Assembly: GCF_018812025.1 (NCBI RefSeq)
Contig: NC_063066.1
Span: 7,435,882 to 7,499,881 of the forward strand
Length of the DNA stretch: 64,000 nt
Source: Megalobrama amblycephala
Lineage: Eukaryota > Chordata > Actinopteri > Cypriniformes > Xenocyprididae
Direction: 5' to 3'
How positions within the stretch are numbered: position 1 is the first letter of the stretch; each line of letters starts with the position of its first letter. Below the pieces are notes generated by a model, which ran no database searches, was not told the origin of the DNA, and was given only the letters and a program-made list of their open reading frames with translations. Below are positions 49,635 through 61,920 of this stretch, piece after piece. A program made the translations under genes and the position numbers.

Positions 49635-50735
49635 GAGAGTCACTTTGTTTATAACATACAGAGTCAATATCTTTAATAACTGAACTGTTACATGTACAGA
49701 ACAGCATTAGGCTCTTCAAACAGGACTTGCAACAGTATTCTGTGGCAGTGTAAGCATAGCCATACAAACCTCTCATTCCTGCACTCCTTAAAGCAGAAAA
49801 AAAAAAAAAAAAGTTATTCAGTTTCACTGCAACGCCTAGTTCTGCTTCCTCTCACCATGTCTCCAGAGGTGCAGGTGTGTGGAATTATGGGGGATCATCA
49901 TCATCAATACAGAAGATGTGAGTAGCTCATCTGTCTTCACGCACACCCAGCAGAGAACACCTGCTGCATCTTTTACATCTATCTACATTTACAATCCACA
50001 CACACGCACACAATCAAAAACCCGAAGATTGTACCTGTGGGGCCAATATTTTACACCGATATACTGGAAGAAATCAGTATGACATGAGGTTTCAGATGTC
50101 CTTATTTGATCACAGCTCAACATCACATAAGAAACTAGACCGCTTGCAACAGACTGCAGGAGCAGAGGTCAGGAAATGTGTAATCCAATCGACACTATAG
50201 GAAGAAGCACTTCCAGCACACAGATTGTTTTATTTGACACAGCATGCCAGCTGTTGGTTCTCCGTGACAGTCCAGAAATCTATTGCACTTTTGGTTCAAA
50301 TCTGTGCACATAGCTAAAACGGTGAAATACAATAACTACTGACTCATATTTCAGGTGTGACTCTATCTTTAAGTATGTGTCTCGTCTGTAATATATCAAA
50401 TCCAAGGGTTCATTACAGTGCCGTATTTCTGGTGTCTGTTGGGGACTATTTCACATTTATATGGGTGGTTATATAAATAAATATATAAATATTACATAAA
50501 GTGCATGATTAATTTATTCCATTGAATGCATTTTTTTAGTAGTCTGTGAGCTGCAGGCAAAACACACCTGTTGACCTGTTTTTTTTGCCACTGTTTTTAT
50601 AGACTGATTTGTGTTCTTAATCGATATTGTGAATTTCATGGTGAAGTAGCACATTGTTGGTGCAGTATTCTTCAGGAATAACATGACCAATAATACTTTC
50701 ATTTTTCAATAATTTTCATTATTTTTAAATGTTTT

Positions 50736-50788
<53 letters not shown>

Positions 50789-52811
50789 TTTTTAGAGTTG
50801 TCATTGATGTCTATTTACAAATTGTTTTTTTTTTTTTTTTGTAAATATTTTTTACATTTCAGAACCAACTTGGTACCGAAGTCGGTACTTTTGACAACTC
50901 TAATTTCTTTAAAATGAAATGAATTCCTTATTGCTTATGGTTTATATTGTTGTTTTTTGTTTCTTTTGCCATGTTTTTCATCTGGGTTTATTATCTCTTT
51001 TATCAGCACATGTTTTGTCCTTGACAGCATGTTGTTTTGAGTCAGCAAACGTTTTCAGAGTTGATTATCTTTACTCCCAAGCCATAAAAAAATCAGGTAT
51101 ATGATGCACTAAATTGGCACAGAGCCTGATCACAGTAACTTATCATATTTGCCAGGTGCTCTTTTATTGGTTCAAACATAAGTGGTCTTTTTTTTTTTTT
51201 TTGCAGTCTGCACAAAGCATTTTGAAGTAGATGCTAATGCAGCACTGAGTGCATTATCCTTCGGTAAGCAGACAGTACAGAATTATCCTCCTTCAAGCTC
51301 AAAGACTTAGTGTTGCTTCATTTGTATTAATTAGTAAATGAGACTTTAAGGTCCACAGAGTGATGAGTTAAAATGTTTGTTAGAGTTATTTATTAAAATA
51401 AATGGTGCAACTTTTCCTTCTTTGAATTACTCCTACCAAGAATTATTAAATTATTAATTAAATTATTCCTCTAGTTTATTTATTTATTTTAAATATATAT
51501 ATTTATTTATTTATTTACTGCATGAGAATGTTAAGCCTCAGATACATAAGCCAGGGTTTATTTTGCTCTTATTTAATTATTCTCGTATTTGGCTAGAGGA
51601 AAGTCTTGCACCTCATTAAAATTATTTAATCCACTGTCAATTGCTTGTTAGCCCAAATCACTAATGACTTTGCATTTACTGGAAGCAAGATAAAAGCTTT
51701 GCTGTTTGTTTTTGCTCTCGTCAGACTTAATTACTTAATTTGTAATGTTCGCTTTCTTCTTACAAATGACTTGTCAGTGAAGGAAGTGCAATTGTAGAAT
51801 TTCTGCAATCATATTGAAAATCTGAGCTGACTGGACTGCCTGTCTTTTAATGATTAGGGGGAGGATGTTTATTGATCTGCTCGATTAGATTACATGCCAC
51901 TTGGGGGGGGCTATTTCGGTTAGTCTGAGTTTAAGAATTGGGCGTTATTGATTGTGTTTTTGTTCATGGACTGAAAGATAAGTTAATTTCGCTCTGATTT
52001 CACAAACAGCACGACACAGAACTGGAATTGTTTAATGTCTTACGCCGTGGCTTTATTCTTATCTGCATCGCTAAGCACCTCTCAGGGAATGTTTACACCT
52101 GTGTTTTGACGTTCAAACTCAGGATGTGGTATTCGAGCTGGCCTCTATAATTAAAGCGCACCTGACTGCTGAGCTAATGTCTTGCGGAGGCAGTAATGAG
52201 CAGAGAGTGGTGATGCGTTCCACTTGGTGGCGTCACCGTTCAATATGTTCCTCGCACATTTTGCGACACCAGCCTGCAGCCAAGCATTACATATTCTCTC
52301 ATAGAAGCTCTACATATGCAACTGAGCCGTGCGCCGTGTTTTTTTATACGTGCTCATTGATTGCAGGTGTTCGTATTGCTCTGTGGTTTCGGTCTCAGAG
52401 TTATGTACTTCACTTTGTAGCATTGAAGAAGTGCTGTCCATGTGGCATTGCCTTGGGTTAGGAGCATGACATGATGGAGCATGACAGGGATAGGATGAAA
52501 AGGTCACCTCTGGCGTGCTGCCGTTTGAACATGTGATGAGCAGCATGGCATTTGTGGCGTCCACCGGCTCATTGTGTTCCAATCAGAGCAGAGCAGACAA
52601 TCAAGTACAAACAGCGTTCAATCTTGCACGACTGCATTTTTATAACATGTTTACTAGAATATATTGAGTCAAGCTCAATTCATAGTATTTGTGCCACAGT
52701 GTTGATTATCAAAAAAAAAGAACAAAAAAAAAAAGACTTGATATAGTTTTTTTTTCCTTAAAAATAAATAAATAAACGAACGAACGAACAAACGTATAAA
52801 CATACGCTCAT
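49635..52811. other. Unique sequence with simple repeats
   Basis: No gene recognised. A run at 49797-49812; TA tract 50740-50780 followed by T runs (50781-50794, 50825-50840); T run 51189-51203; ATTT tract 51476-51520; A-rich/AACG tract 52750-52794. The stretch 52080-52560 is GC-richer without a recognised coding frame. Confidence 0.45.
50740..50780. repeat. (TA)n microsatellite
   Basis: About 20 TA units, running directly into a T run. Confidence 0.95.
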
Positions 52812-52946
52812 ACTTCCATTTGTGCCTCACTGTAACCCAGACATACATACAGTACATACATACATACATACATACATACATACATACATACATACGTACG
52901 TATGTATGTATGTATGTCTGGGTTACAGTGAGGCACAAATGGAAGT
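52812..52946. repeat. Perfect palindrome around an (ACAT)n tract
   Basis: The arms 52812-52850 and 52908-52946 are exact inverse complements over 39 bp, starting acttccatttgtgcctcac. The loop is a TACA/CATA microsatellite that turns into GTAT near its centre (acgtacgt at 52894-52901). It can form a cruciform or hairpin. Confidence 0.97.
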
Positions 52947-53039
52947 CAGTAGAGCCAATCTGTTAATGTTAAAATTCTTGGTTTCAGTAGTATAGCCACA
53001 ATATGTAAACAATATGCATGTAAACATGATTACAAAAAG

Positions 53040-53335
53040 GCAGCGGCTATTTGCTCTAAGTGCAAATAATAGCAGTTAGATGCTCTTTACACTAAATGAA
53101 AATAGCATATTTCTTAACAATAGATGCTATTTACATTGAGTGAAAATAGTAATATATTCTATTTGCACTAAGTGACAATAGCAGCATTTTGTTAGCGATA
53201 TGCTATTTACACTAGGTGGAAATAGCGATAGATTCTATTTACACCATGCAAAAGTATCAGTTCTTTGCAGTAAGAGTAAATAGTAATTAGATGCTATCTA
53301 TACTTTATATTGGCGGATACTATTTGCACCTCAGT
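53040..53335. repeat. Degenerate tandem repeat, CTATTTRCACTAAGTG words
   Basis: Units such as gatgctatttacattgagtg, attctatttgcactaagtg and atgctatttacactaggtgg, each followed by aaatagya, recur every 50-60 bp across about 300 bp. Probably an internal array of an interspersed repeat. Confidence 0.75.
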
Positions 53336-53455
53336 ATTTTTGTACATTAACAGGATGCAATAATATCATAGAGTGTAAATGATTTATTAAAATTATTATA
53401 TGGATGCTGCCTTATTGAGAGAATAAAAACCCTCCCTACACCTTCCCCTAACCCA

Positions 53456-53520
53456 GGGGTAGGCAGGTTCGGTCCTAGAAAGCCGCTGTCCTGCAGAGTT
53501 TAGCTCCAACCCTGAAAACA
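53456..53520. mobile_element. hAT-type MITE, left half
   Basis: caggggtaggcaggttcgg followed by gccgctgtcctgcagag matches the left half of the MITE at 17055. The inverted right half is absent. Confidence 0.7.
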
Positions 53521-53635
53521 AAACAACAACTCACCACCCAATAAACACTTCTAATATTATTAAACACTTGTTCGCAGTTTATTTCCACTTTTAGAACATT
53601 ATTTTAATTTTTATTGAAAATAAATTCGAGCTCGG

Positions 53636-53712
53636 CAAAAGGCGGATTCGAACCCGTGTCAGTCGCGTTAAAAGCCAGGTCTACAAGTGCTGCACCACTG
53701 AAGACACTGAGT
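53636..53712 (-). repeat. tRNA-Lys-like SINE head
   Basis: On the minus strand a tRNA-sized stretch has box B ggttcgaatcc, a degenerate box A (cttcagtggtgc), and an anticodon-loop-like cttttaa, which contains the UUU of Lys. Stems are imperfect, so it is not a functional tRNA. Confidence 0.55.
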
Positions 53713-56267
53713 TTCATATGTCACTTTTAAAACTTGAGTGGCCCAACCAGACATTGGTGGGCGGAGCTAGTCTAAATAGTAGCATGTGCAAACAGATCAA
53801 TTTAAAATCACAGTAACCAAATTTTCAGGATTTTCAGAAACGGAATTCATTATAGTGGGGTAAACTTATGTAGCAGTGAATGGGAGATGACGGCAAATAT
53901 AATTTTGCATTTGCTGTAATAGCAAAAGAAAAGATCTGCAATAGCATGTCCACAACTTTGCAAAATGAAAAAAAAATATAGAGAGATTAAAAGAGAGAAT
54001 GATGTCAATTTTTTTATCACTCTCTCAGCCGTATTAGAAACAACCTCGCAGCATTGTTAATTGATTTTTGTTTACTGCCAATGTAATATAACACAAAGTA
54101 AAGCTTTATAAATGTGTATTAAAAACATGTCGGCAGAAACATGTCATCACAGTCTGTGAAAAGGGTCCATTGGCCCCATTTACTTCCATTGTAAGTACCT
54201 TTTTAATTTTTTTATATGAGGGACATGTCAAAATGATCAACAAAATAGCACAAATGCATGTTTTGAATTACTTTATTACTTTAATTTGTGACTTTCAAAA
54301 GCTTTACTAAATACTATTTATGGCCCCAATTTATTTTCATTTTAAGTGCTGTATAACATTTATTGATGTGTATTGAACATTGAATGTATGACTTGCCTGT
54401 TGCATTTTTCTGGGATGATAATGCATAATTCTGCAGGAATTTAACGTCAACACTCATTGTTTGATGTGATTGGAAGGCACTTATATAGGTGCTCATTAGG
54501 GAATGGGTAAATTGCAGCTTGCAGTACCACGATAGGGGGAAAAGACGAGTTTGAGACACACACAGACGCTATAATTACAGTAAACAAGGGTCAAACGAGC
54601 GTCTTCCAGTGCGATGGGATCGTAGAAATGCAAAATTCCCCCTTCAGTCAGAACTGTATGTACCGATTAAGGCGACTACCAGTAATGACGATGAAGAGGA
54701 GGTTGCTGGTTGTGGGTGTGGACGCCCTGCTGCGATCGCGCTGATGTGCAGTGTCGGGTAGGAAGAATGAAATTCTGGCTGCAGTCTAACTCTCACAGCA
54801 GGGCTATGGTGCTTGAGGAGAGCCCATTAAATAAGCAATTAAAAGCAGATAATGAAGGGGCCAGTCGCCAGCAGGGGCTCAGCCTGACTGACTGCCTCGC
54901 TGAGCCAGACAGACCTTCTGAAGTGATACGATGGCCTTCCCTCTCCTGGTCAGGCTTAAACACCAGTCAGCGTGTATCTGTTTGTGTGTGTATTCCACAG
55001 AGCTTCGGATCGGAGCTCGCTGAACGAGCCTCGTGCGATAAATGAAACATCTGGTGGGAAAATGGTTTAATAACTTTACTGTAGGTGTGAAACTGCTCTT
55101 TTCTGAACGTACCATCCAACTACCACTGATTTATTTTATAACTGCCAAATATGATCCTCATAAAGACTTTTTTGTAAGTGCTTCAAGTCGTCTTGACCCC
55201 CTGTAGATTATGCAATGCGTGAACGTTTTGTCCTTAGCTTGGTGAATCAATATCTCGCATTACCTTTAATGACCGGTATATGCTGGTGTTCCTTTGAGTT
55301 TTGATGCTCACGTATCCCTGAATGACTTCTACGCAGAGCGCTGTAGTTGTGTGAATTGGTGCCATGCCTCAGGAGACCAGGATCCTACTCAGCAGATAAT
55401 AAACACCACATCAGTGCCATGCTAATGAAGACAGATAGAGCACAGCCAGAGCGAAAGATTTATTTTCTACAGAGGGTCACAATGTAATTGTTACCTCAAT
55501 TACAAATGATAAAGGATTAGAGTGACAGAGGTAGTAGAGACACCTCAAGGGTGTGTGGTCTTAATGTTTTCACCGGTGCTTTCTTTATTGGACTTTCAAG
55601 GTGACCATAGCATTGGTATTCAGTTCAGCATGGGGAGCGTTTCTGAGAATAAATGGTGGGAGGATGGCCGGGTCAATGCCGGTTGGAGATATCCGACGTG
55701 TTTCTGTTAAACGTTTGTGGAATGAAGCATTAGTGTGTTATAGTTTACACAGCAGGTAGAATGTTTCATAGCATTATTATTTTACACATTCTCAGTGGGT
55801 TTGGGAGGGGGTTAGATAATTGATGCAGAAAATTAGAAAGGTTCTGGAAAGCTAAACTCTGACCCAGTGTTTCATGCACAGCGTTTAGCGACGGTAATGC
55901 TGATGAATCTACTGGGTCATGACATTTGAAATTGTTTTGTTAAAATAAAGACAATAAATACACTTGTACAACAGATAATGAATGCATTCAAATGCTCGAC
56001 AATATGCTAGAACTTAAAAATAGTTCATTCTAAAAACCAGACAATGTAAACAAACTGTTTTTCTTCTGTTTTGAAATCAAAATGTAAACAGACAGACTGT
56101 ACATACATCGGTAACATAACACCGATGCACAGTGAATTGTGAAGAAATCTGTGTAAACTGCCTTTTGTTTACATTATGATCTTTCTCTGATAACAAAACA
56201 CTGTAATAAGTGTTTATTTGACTCATCACTGTGTCGGTTTATAAATGTATTTCCAAAAAATATTAAG
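53713..56267. other. Unique non-coding sequence
   Basis: No gene recognised. The stretches 54570-55050 and 55280-55720 are GC-richer with frames lacking domains (for example 54710-55045). Confidence 0.45.
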
Positions 56268-56480
56268 CAGCACAACCCCTTTCAACACTGATGGTAATAA
56301 GAAACATTTCTTGAGCAGCAAATCAGCATATTAGAATGATTTCTGAAGGATCATGTGACACTGAAGACTGAAGTAACGATGCTGAAAATGTAGCTTTGCA
56401 TCACAGGAATAAATTACATTCATGAAATGGTTATGTTGAATAGAAATATTTCACAATGTTGCTGTTTTTACTGTATTTGG
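56268..56480 (-). repeat. Abundant interspersed repeat copy, inverted
   Basis: aatcagcatattagaatgat, tctgaaggatcatgtgacac and cacaggaataaatta match the family seen at 24960 and 36590 in the opposite orientation. Confidence 0.8.
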
Positions 56481-56659
56481 TAATGGCAAATGAAAGCTAT
56501 TCATCTAGTTTTATATAACATGTAAGTTGATTATAACCATTTTCTCTATTTAAATATTGTATTGAGCACAGTTTTCCATTGACAAATGTTCTGCATTTTG
56601 ACAAGAATTGAACAAACTAAATTGAAAAAAAAAAAAGAAAAAAAGATGGCAATATCTGA

Positions 56660-57175
56660 AATCCTTGTCCTCGTGGGGACGTTTTTTGGTCTCCATGAGG
56701 GAAAAAAGCTTATAAATCATACTAAGTGTTGTTTTTGGAAAATCTATGATTGATAGGTTTTCTTTAAGGATTGTGTTTAGGGTTAGGGGATAGAATATAC
56801 AGTTTATAGAGTATAAATATCATTAGGTCTTGGAAATGTCCCCCTAAAACATGAAAACCCAGTGTATGTGTGTATACTTGCACAGCTATCTCTGTGAGGA
56901 CATCGAATCATCGAAATGAGGACAAAGAGAGTAAAGTGAGGACAATTTGGCTGGTCCTCACTTTCTGAGACACTTTTAAAGACCTGTTTGAGGGTCAAGA
57001 CTTGGATTTAGTGATAAGGTTATAATTAGATTAAGGGTAGGTTTAGGGTAAGGGTTCAGGTGGCACTTAGTTGTGATTGGTAGGGTTAGTGTAAGGTGCT
57101 AGAGATTGCACTGTGTCAATGAATGTCCTCACAAAGATAGATGTACAAGTGTGTGTGTGTGTGTGTGTGACAGAA
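56660..57175. repeat. Two interspersed repeat fragments ending in (GT)n
   Basis: tcctcgtggggacg...tgtccccct at 56667-56845 and tgtgaggacatcg...gaatgtcctcaca at 56890-57135 are fragments of GTCCTCAC-type fish repeats with ggttag(g/t)gtaagg interiors. The second has the inverted words gaggacat and atgtcctc at its ends and runs into (GT)9 at 57150-57168. Confidence 0.6.
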
Positions 57176-58579
57176 AGAGAGAGAGGGGTAACTTTTAATC
57201 TTGCCATTCTTGACTTTTTGTTGTGACATTTCCATCTAAAGTGACAAATTGGTTTCTTGTACCCATCACCATCTATGCAGTGATATATCACACTGTCATC
57301 TGACAGAAGAAGGTGAGAAGTCAAACTTTACAGGTGTCCAGGATGGTGGAGGACAGGTCCCTGAACTCATTATCAGTGCGCCTCAAGTCTCACACAGGGA
57401 CTTTCACTCTGTTTGAAAATGAGGACCTTCAGAATATTCAGGAACAAACATAATGGCGGCTGCTGTCTGACGTTACCCCAACTGTTCCCCTCAGAGTCAG
57501 AGTGAGATGGGATTCATTCTGCCATGTGTCATACCCCTGATGACTCTGGTAGCAGTGTAATGTCAGACTCCTGATGATAAGCCACGTTCTTTCTAATGAA
57601 AACTATCGCTCTGAGACCTTAGGGGTTTACCATAACTAATGCCATCTCTTGGCCAGACTAATGGCAAGAGAAATGCCAGGAACAATGCCAACTTGGCATG
57701 TCACTGAGGGGTTTTTTGCCTCTATTTTCTGACAAGCCATATATAGAAAGGTCTCGTTTTACTCTCAGAAACTCGTTGAGATGCGTTGAACTCCGTCTGC
57801 GTGGATTTTTCAAAAGCCAAACTTTCCACACAGCCCGCGGGCAGAAAGGTGCTCGCAGAAAGGGTCTAATTAAAACTGCATAATGCAGCTTTCCAACTAG
57901 AGATACTTTTGAGATGTGTGATGAGGGAACTCTACTCAAATCATCAATGTCTTGCCCTTCTCTTGCTGGCCCGAGTCCAGACTCATGACAGCATGTGACA
58001 AACAGACCCCTGCTGGGAACGTGTGAGGTGGCGCACATGATTCTTTTCGTCCTTCATCACTCTTATCAAAATAATCAAGTATCATATCCTCATGTTATAT
58101 ATCTGGCCTCGATGTCCAAATATCAGGATTTTTGCAAATAGAATCAGCACCCTTTCAATTCATAAGTGTAAATTTGTAGCATGTATTCTAATGTTGTTTG
58201 TATGCCACTGTTAATTAGTAATTGTAAAATGGCAGCAATTTTGTATTGATTTTTAAAAAAAAAAAATTTATGCTCTCTAATATACGCAAACATAACATAC
58301 CAGGCGTTTTCTAGAGGAGAAAAAGAGAGAGGACTTATACTTCATTCCATTTTATCTCTCTTCAAAGACCACATCTGAGGAAGCATCCCTGTGCTCAATT
58401 AGTCAAGAGTCCATTCCTTGAAGTAATTTTCTGGAACAAGAAAGCACTTTTTCCCATGGTGAGCCTTTTAACCTCTCTTGGCAACAGCTACACCTTACTG
58501 TATAAAATAAATAAACACTAATAGCAAAAAATGCTAATTGCAAGTAGGTTTGGGGACAAACAAAGCAGTAAAATATCTA
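57176..58579. other. Unique non-coding sequence
   Basis: No gene recognised. A minus frame of 126 codons (57658-58038) has no domain or splice context. The stretches 57350-57560 and 57650-58040 are GC-richer. Confidence 0.45.
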
Positions 58580-60384
58580 CACTGTAAAACCCGATAAGTA
58601 ACTCAAACCATTTGAGGAAACCTTTTGCCTTAAACCATTTAAGTTTTAAAACCAATATGTATGAGTACTGTAAACTCATATGAACTTATATCTTAGTGTT
58701 GGTTTAGTCATTCATTAGAGTAAATTCAGCTTAAAATTTTTAAGTTTATTCAACTCATTCAGTTTGAATTCAGGTAATAAATCTACCTAAGTCTTAACAA
58801 CCATATAGCTACTTAAAGGGTTAGTTCACCCCAAAATTAAAATTCTGTCATTAATTACTTACCCTCATGTTGTTCCACACCCGTAAGACCTTCGTTCATC
58901 TTCGGAACACAAATAAAGATATTTTTGATGAAATCCGATGGCTCAGTGAGGCCTCTATTACACTGTAAAAAGTAATACCTAGATCTAACTTATAAAAAGT
59001 GAGGCAAGTGGCTGCATTGGATGTTTTAAGTTGAGTCAACTTGCAGCCTTTTTTAAGTATAATAAACACTGTAACATTACTTAATACAAACGCAACAAAA
59101 TCAAGTTGAGGTAACTAATAGTACTAGTAATACTCCGTTGGATAAACCTACTTTTATTGGTACAGGTAACTTATTTATGGGTTGCTACAAGTTACCTGTA
59201 CTCATTTTAATTAGGTTTTATGAACTTTATTTTCTTAGTAAAATTAACCTAATTATGTGTGAAAAAAACATTTTAATTGAGTCCTGGCTATAACCTCAGA
59301 AAGGAAATCTAAATGTCTATATTCTAAGCACTTCAGTGATTAGATTTAATAACAATAAAATTTAAAAACAGTAACAATTACAAATTCAATTGAAGAAGAA
59401 AAAGATGGGAAAATAGATTGAAGACAATAACATTTATTCAATGTCAACCAGTGTCACTCTTAACAGTGACTACAAAACAGCCAATAAATGTGGCCGTACA
59501 TGTACACAATAATATAAAAATATAAATAAATAAATAAACACTGTACAAGTGTATTTTCAACCTGTTCTGAACAGTAAGGTGAAATATCAAAATCTGCCCA
59601 ATCTGCAATGTATAGATAAAGGTAAATGTGAGCCATAACATCATATTGTATCACATTATGGAAAACAATGCCATACGCCATTGATAAATCATCTAAAACA
59701 ACTTGGTGAGGAGATTTGCGTACTTGGATGATGGCTTAGGATGCAGGGGTCCAATCCCAAAAAGAGTCTCTGATATACAGTATCTCAAAAGTGTTCACCA
59801 GTTTTGAGGGAAACATGAGGTCGTGGGCATAGTTAAGTCCAAACAGGAGGCAGCATGCTTTCGACAGGTTTGGCACACCTCTGACCACAGGCTGTCCTTC
59901 AATGATGATCCTAATCGTATCGGGCTGATGGCACATGTAAATTTTCAGTGGGCAACTGCCGAGCTCCGTGTGCACCTCTGTTTCATCATGACTCTATTAG
60001 TGGAGACAAAAAAGAATCAAGAGTTTGGTCAGACAAACAGGTAATGAGATGAATATAGCAGACAGATAGAAGACAGATAAGACACAAAGTCAAAATTGTA
60101 CTTTTGTTGCTAAAGGTGGTGGATACTAGATGGACACTGTGGCTAGAGCATGTGACCAGAGTGAAGTCTACCATGACAATGCCATAGAGTGTGGGTACTA
60201 AAATATCATGATCTACTGTAGCATGAATGTTGTCTTTTTCTGGTTCAAAGGATGCATTACAATAAAACAATGCAATTGTCCTTGCCTGATTGGTCATCAT
60301 ATTACTGTTTATTAAGCTACAGAGTTTAAATATCTTCCAAGAGCAAATGTAATAACCCCATATCATCTCAATATTAATACATAC

Positions 60385-60716
60385 AGTACAGTCCAAAAGT
60401 TTGGAACCACTAAGATTTTTAATGTTTTTAAAAGAAGTTTCGTCTGCAGATCAGCATATTAGAATGATTTCTGAAGGATCATGTGACACTGAAGACTGGA
60501 GTAATGATGCTGAAAATTCAGCTTTTCATCACAGGAATAAATTACTTTGTGAAATATATTCAAATAGAAAACAGTTATTTTAAATTGTAATAATATTTCA
60601 CAATATTACTGCTTTTACTGTATTTTTAATTAAATAAATGTAGCCTTGGTGAGCAGACGAAACTTCTTTTAAAAACATTAAAAATCTTAGTGGTTCCAAA
60701 CTTTTGGACTGTACTG
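60385..60716. mobile_element. Tc1-type MITE (level 4 of the nest)
   Basis: CAGTACAGTCCAAAAG at the left is inverted at the right, TA on both sides (60383-60384 and 60717-60718). The inverted ends are about 60 bp and include gtttggaaccactaagat. The interior is a copy of the abundant repeat (cttcagaaatcattctaa, inverted). It lies in the intron between the last two exons of the broken gene. Confidence 0.93.
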
Positions 60717-61732
60717 TACATACAGAAAAATAGACAAGTAGCTTTAAGCCCAATACATACGTGGTGGATGAGGTCTCCCTGTCTCTCCCCCATGTACTCA
60801 ATCAGGCATCTCAGGACCACCTTTCTCCTTTTCTCCACAGGCAAATTGTTCCTGTCAAAAAGTAAAATCTGATCAAAATTCACAACCATAAGCTCAGGAA
60901 TGTCAACATTTGTAAACAATATGACAGGTAGAACATACACTACCTTCATTCAGTGTGTCCCTATCCTTCAGGTCATCAGTTGAACTTAATGTAACAAAGT
61001 CATCAAAATCCTGGTCCACTGAGATCCCAAATGTTTCTTTTATCACTTATTCAAACTCTTTAACTGTATGTGGCATTCCAAGAAGACAAAGTTTCTTTAT
61101 TTCATGGTCCAGGATGACTCGAAATTTTACAGCTGCCTCCACTTTGATGATGTTGCCTTAAAAAGATGACAAAACATCATATTATTTTTACATTCAGTCT
61201 GGCATTGTTTAGCAAGCAAACTGCCTCAGAGAAAGACTGACTGATAATAAGAAACTGCTCTATTTGGTGATTTTTACTGTTTTTTTTTTTTTTTTGTGGG
61301 GAGAAGGAGATGATCATAGATGATCATATCTGCCTTCTATTGGTGGTAGGTACATAAAAACATATTCAGAAATGTAATTGTATGGAGCTCACACGTTTCC
61401 ATTTTTTTTCTGTTTTTTACTTAACTGGGAATAGTTATAGCTGTAATTGTATTTATTCTGAAGTTTTTCTTACCTGGATGTGAAGCTTAGACCCAAGGTA
61501 ACAAAAGTTCTTTGGTATCTAAAGACCAGGAAAATAGGTTAAGGTAAATGTAACTTATTTAAGTAATAGGATAGAAATATTTTAGTTTTTTTTTTTTTTT
61601 TTCAACCAAAAATATGTTATTAATTTACTATGCAGCATTAAAAAAAAACATGGATCAAATCTCTAAAATCATACAACTATCTGCTGCTGATGATAACCCC
61701 ACGACACCCCACGACAGCGGCATCCCCCACCG

Positions 61733-61920
61733 GAGACCGTGTTGTTAATATGAAATTAAATAAGTGCTGTAGTCGTGCCTAATATGTGTTTTAAGGCTAC
61801 TTTGGCATTGATTTTACAAATAATATCACTTTTAATCGTTAATTAGCATTAGCCAAAGTAGACTTAAAACACATAGTATGCATGACTACACTTATTTAAT
61901 TTCATATTAACAACAGTCTC
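61733..61920. mobile_element. Fold-back insertion in the first intron of the broken gene
   Basis: The left arm (gttgttaatatgaaattaaa, then taagtgctgtagtcgtg) and the right arm are inverted over about 75 bp with a few differences. About 188 bp, non-coding. Confidence 0.8.

Noticed and set aside
53040..53335. CRISPR-like regular spacing
   Set aside because: Words are too variable and intervening sequence is related from unit to unit, so it is a tandem repeat.
53636..53712. Functional tRNA-Lys gene
   Set aside because: Box A is degenerate and the stems are imperfect; more likely a SINE head.
57658..58038. 126-codon minus-strand frame
   Set aside because: No recognisable domain, no splice sites; GC-richer sequence makes long frames more likely by chance.
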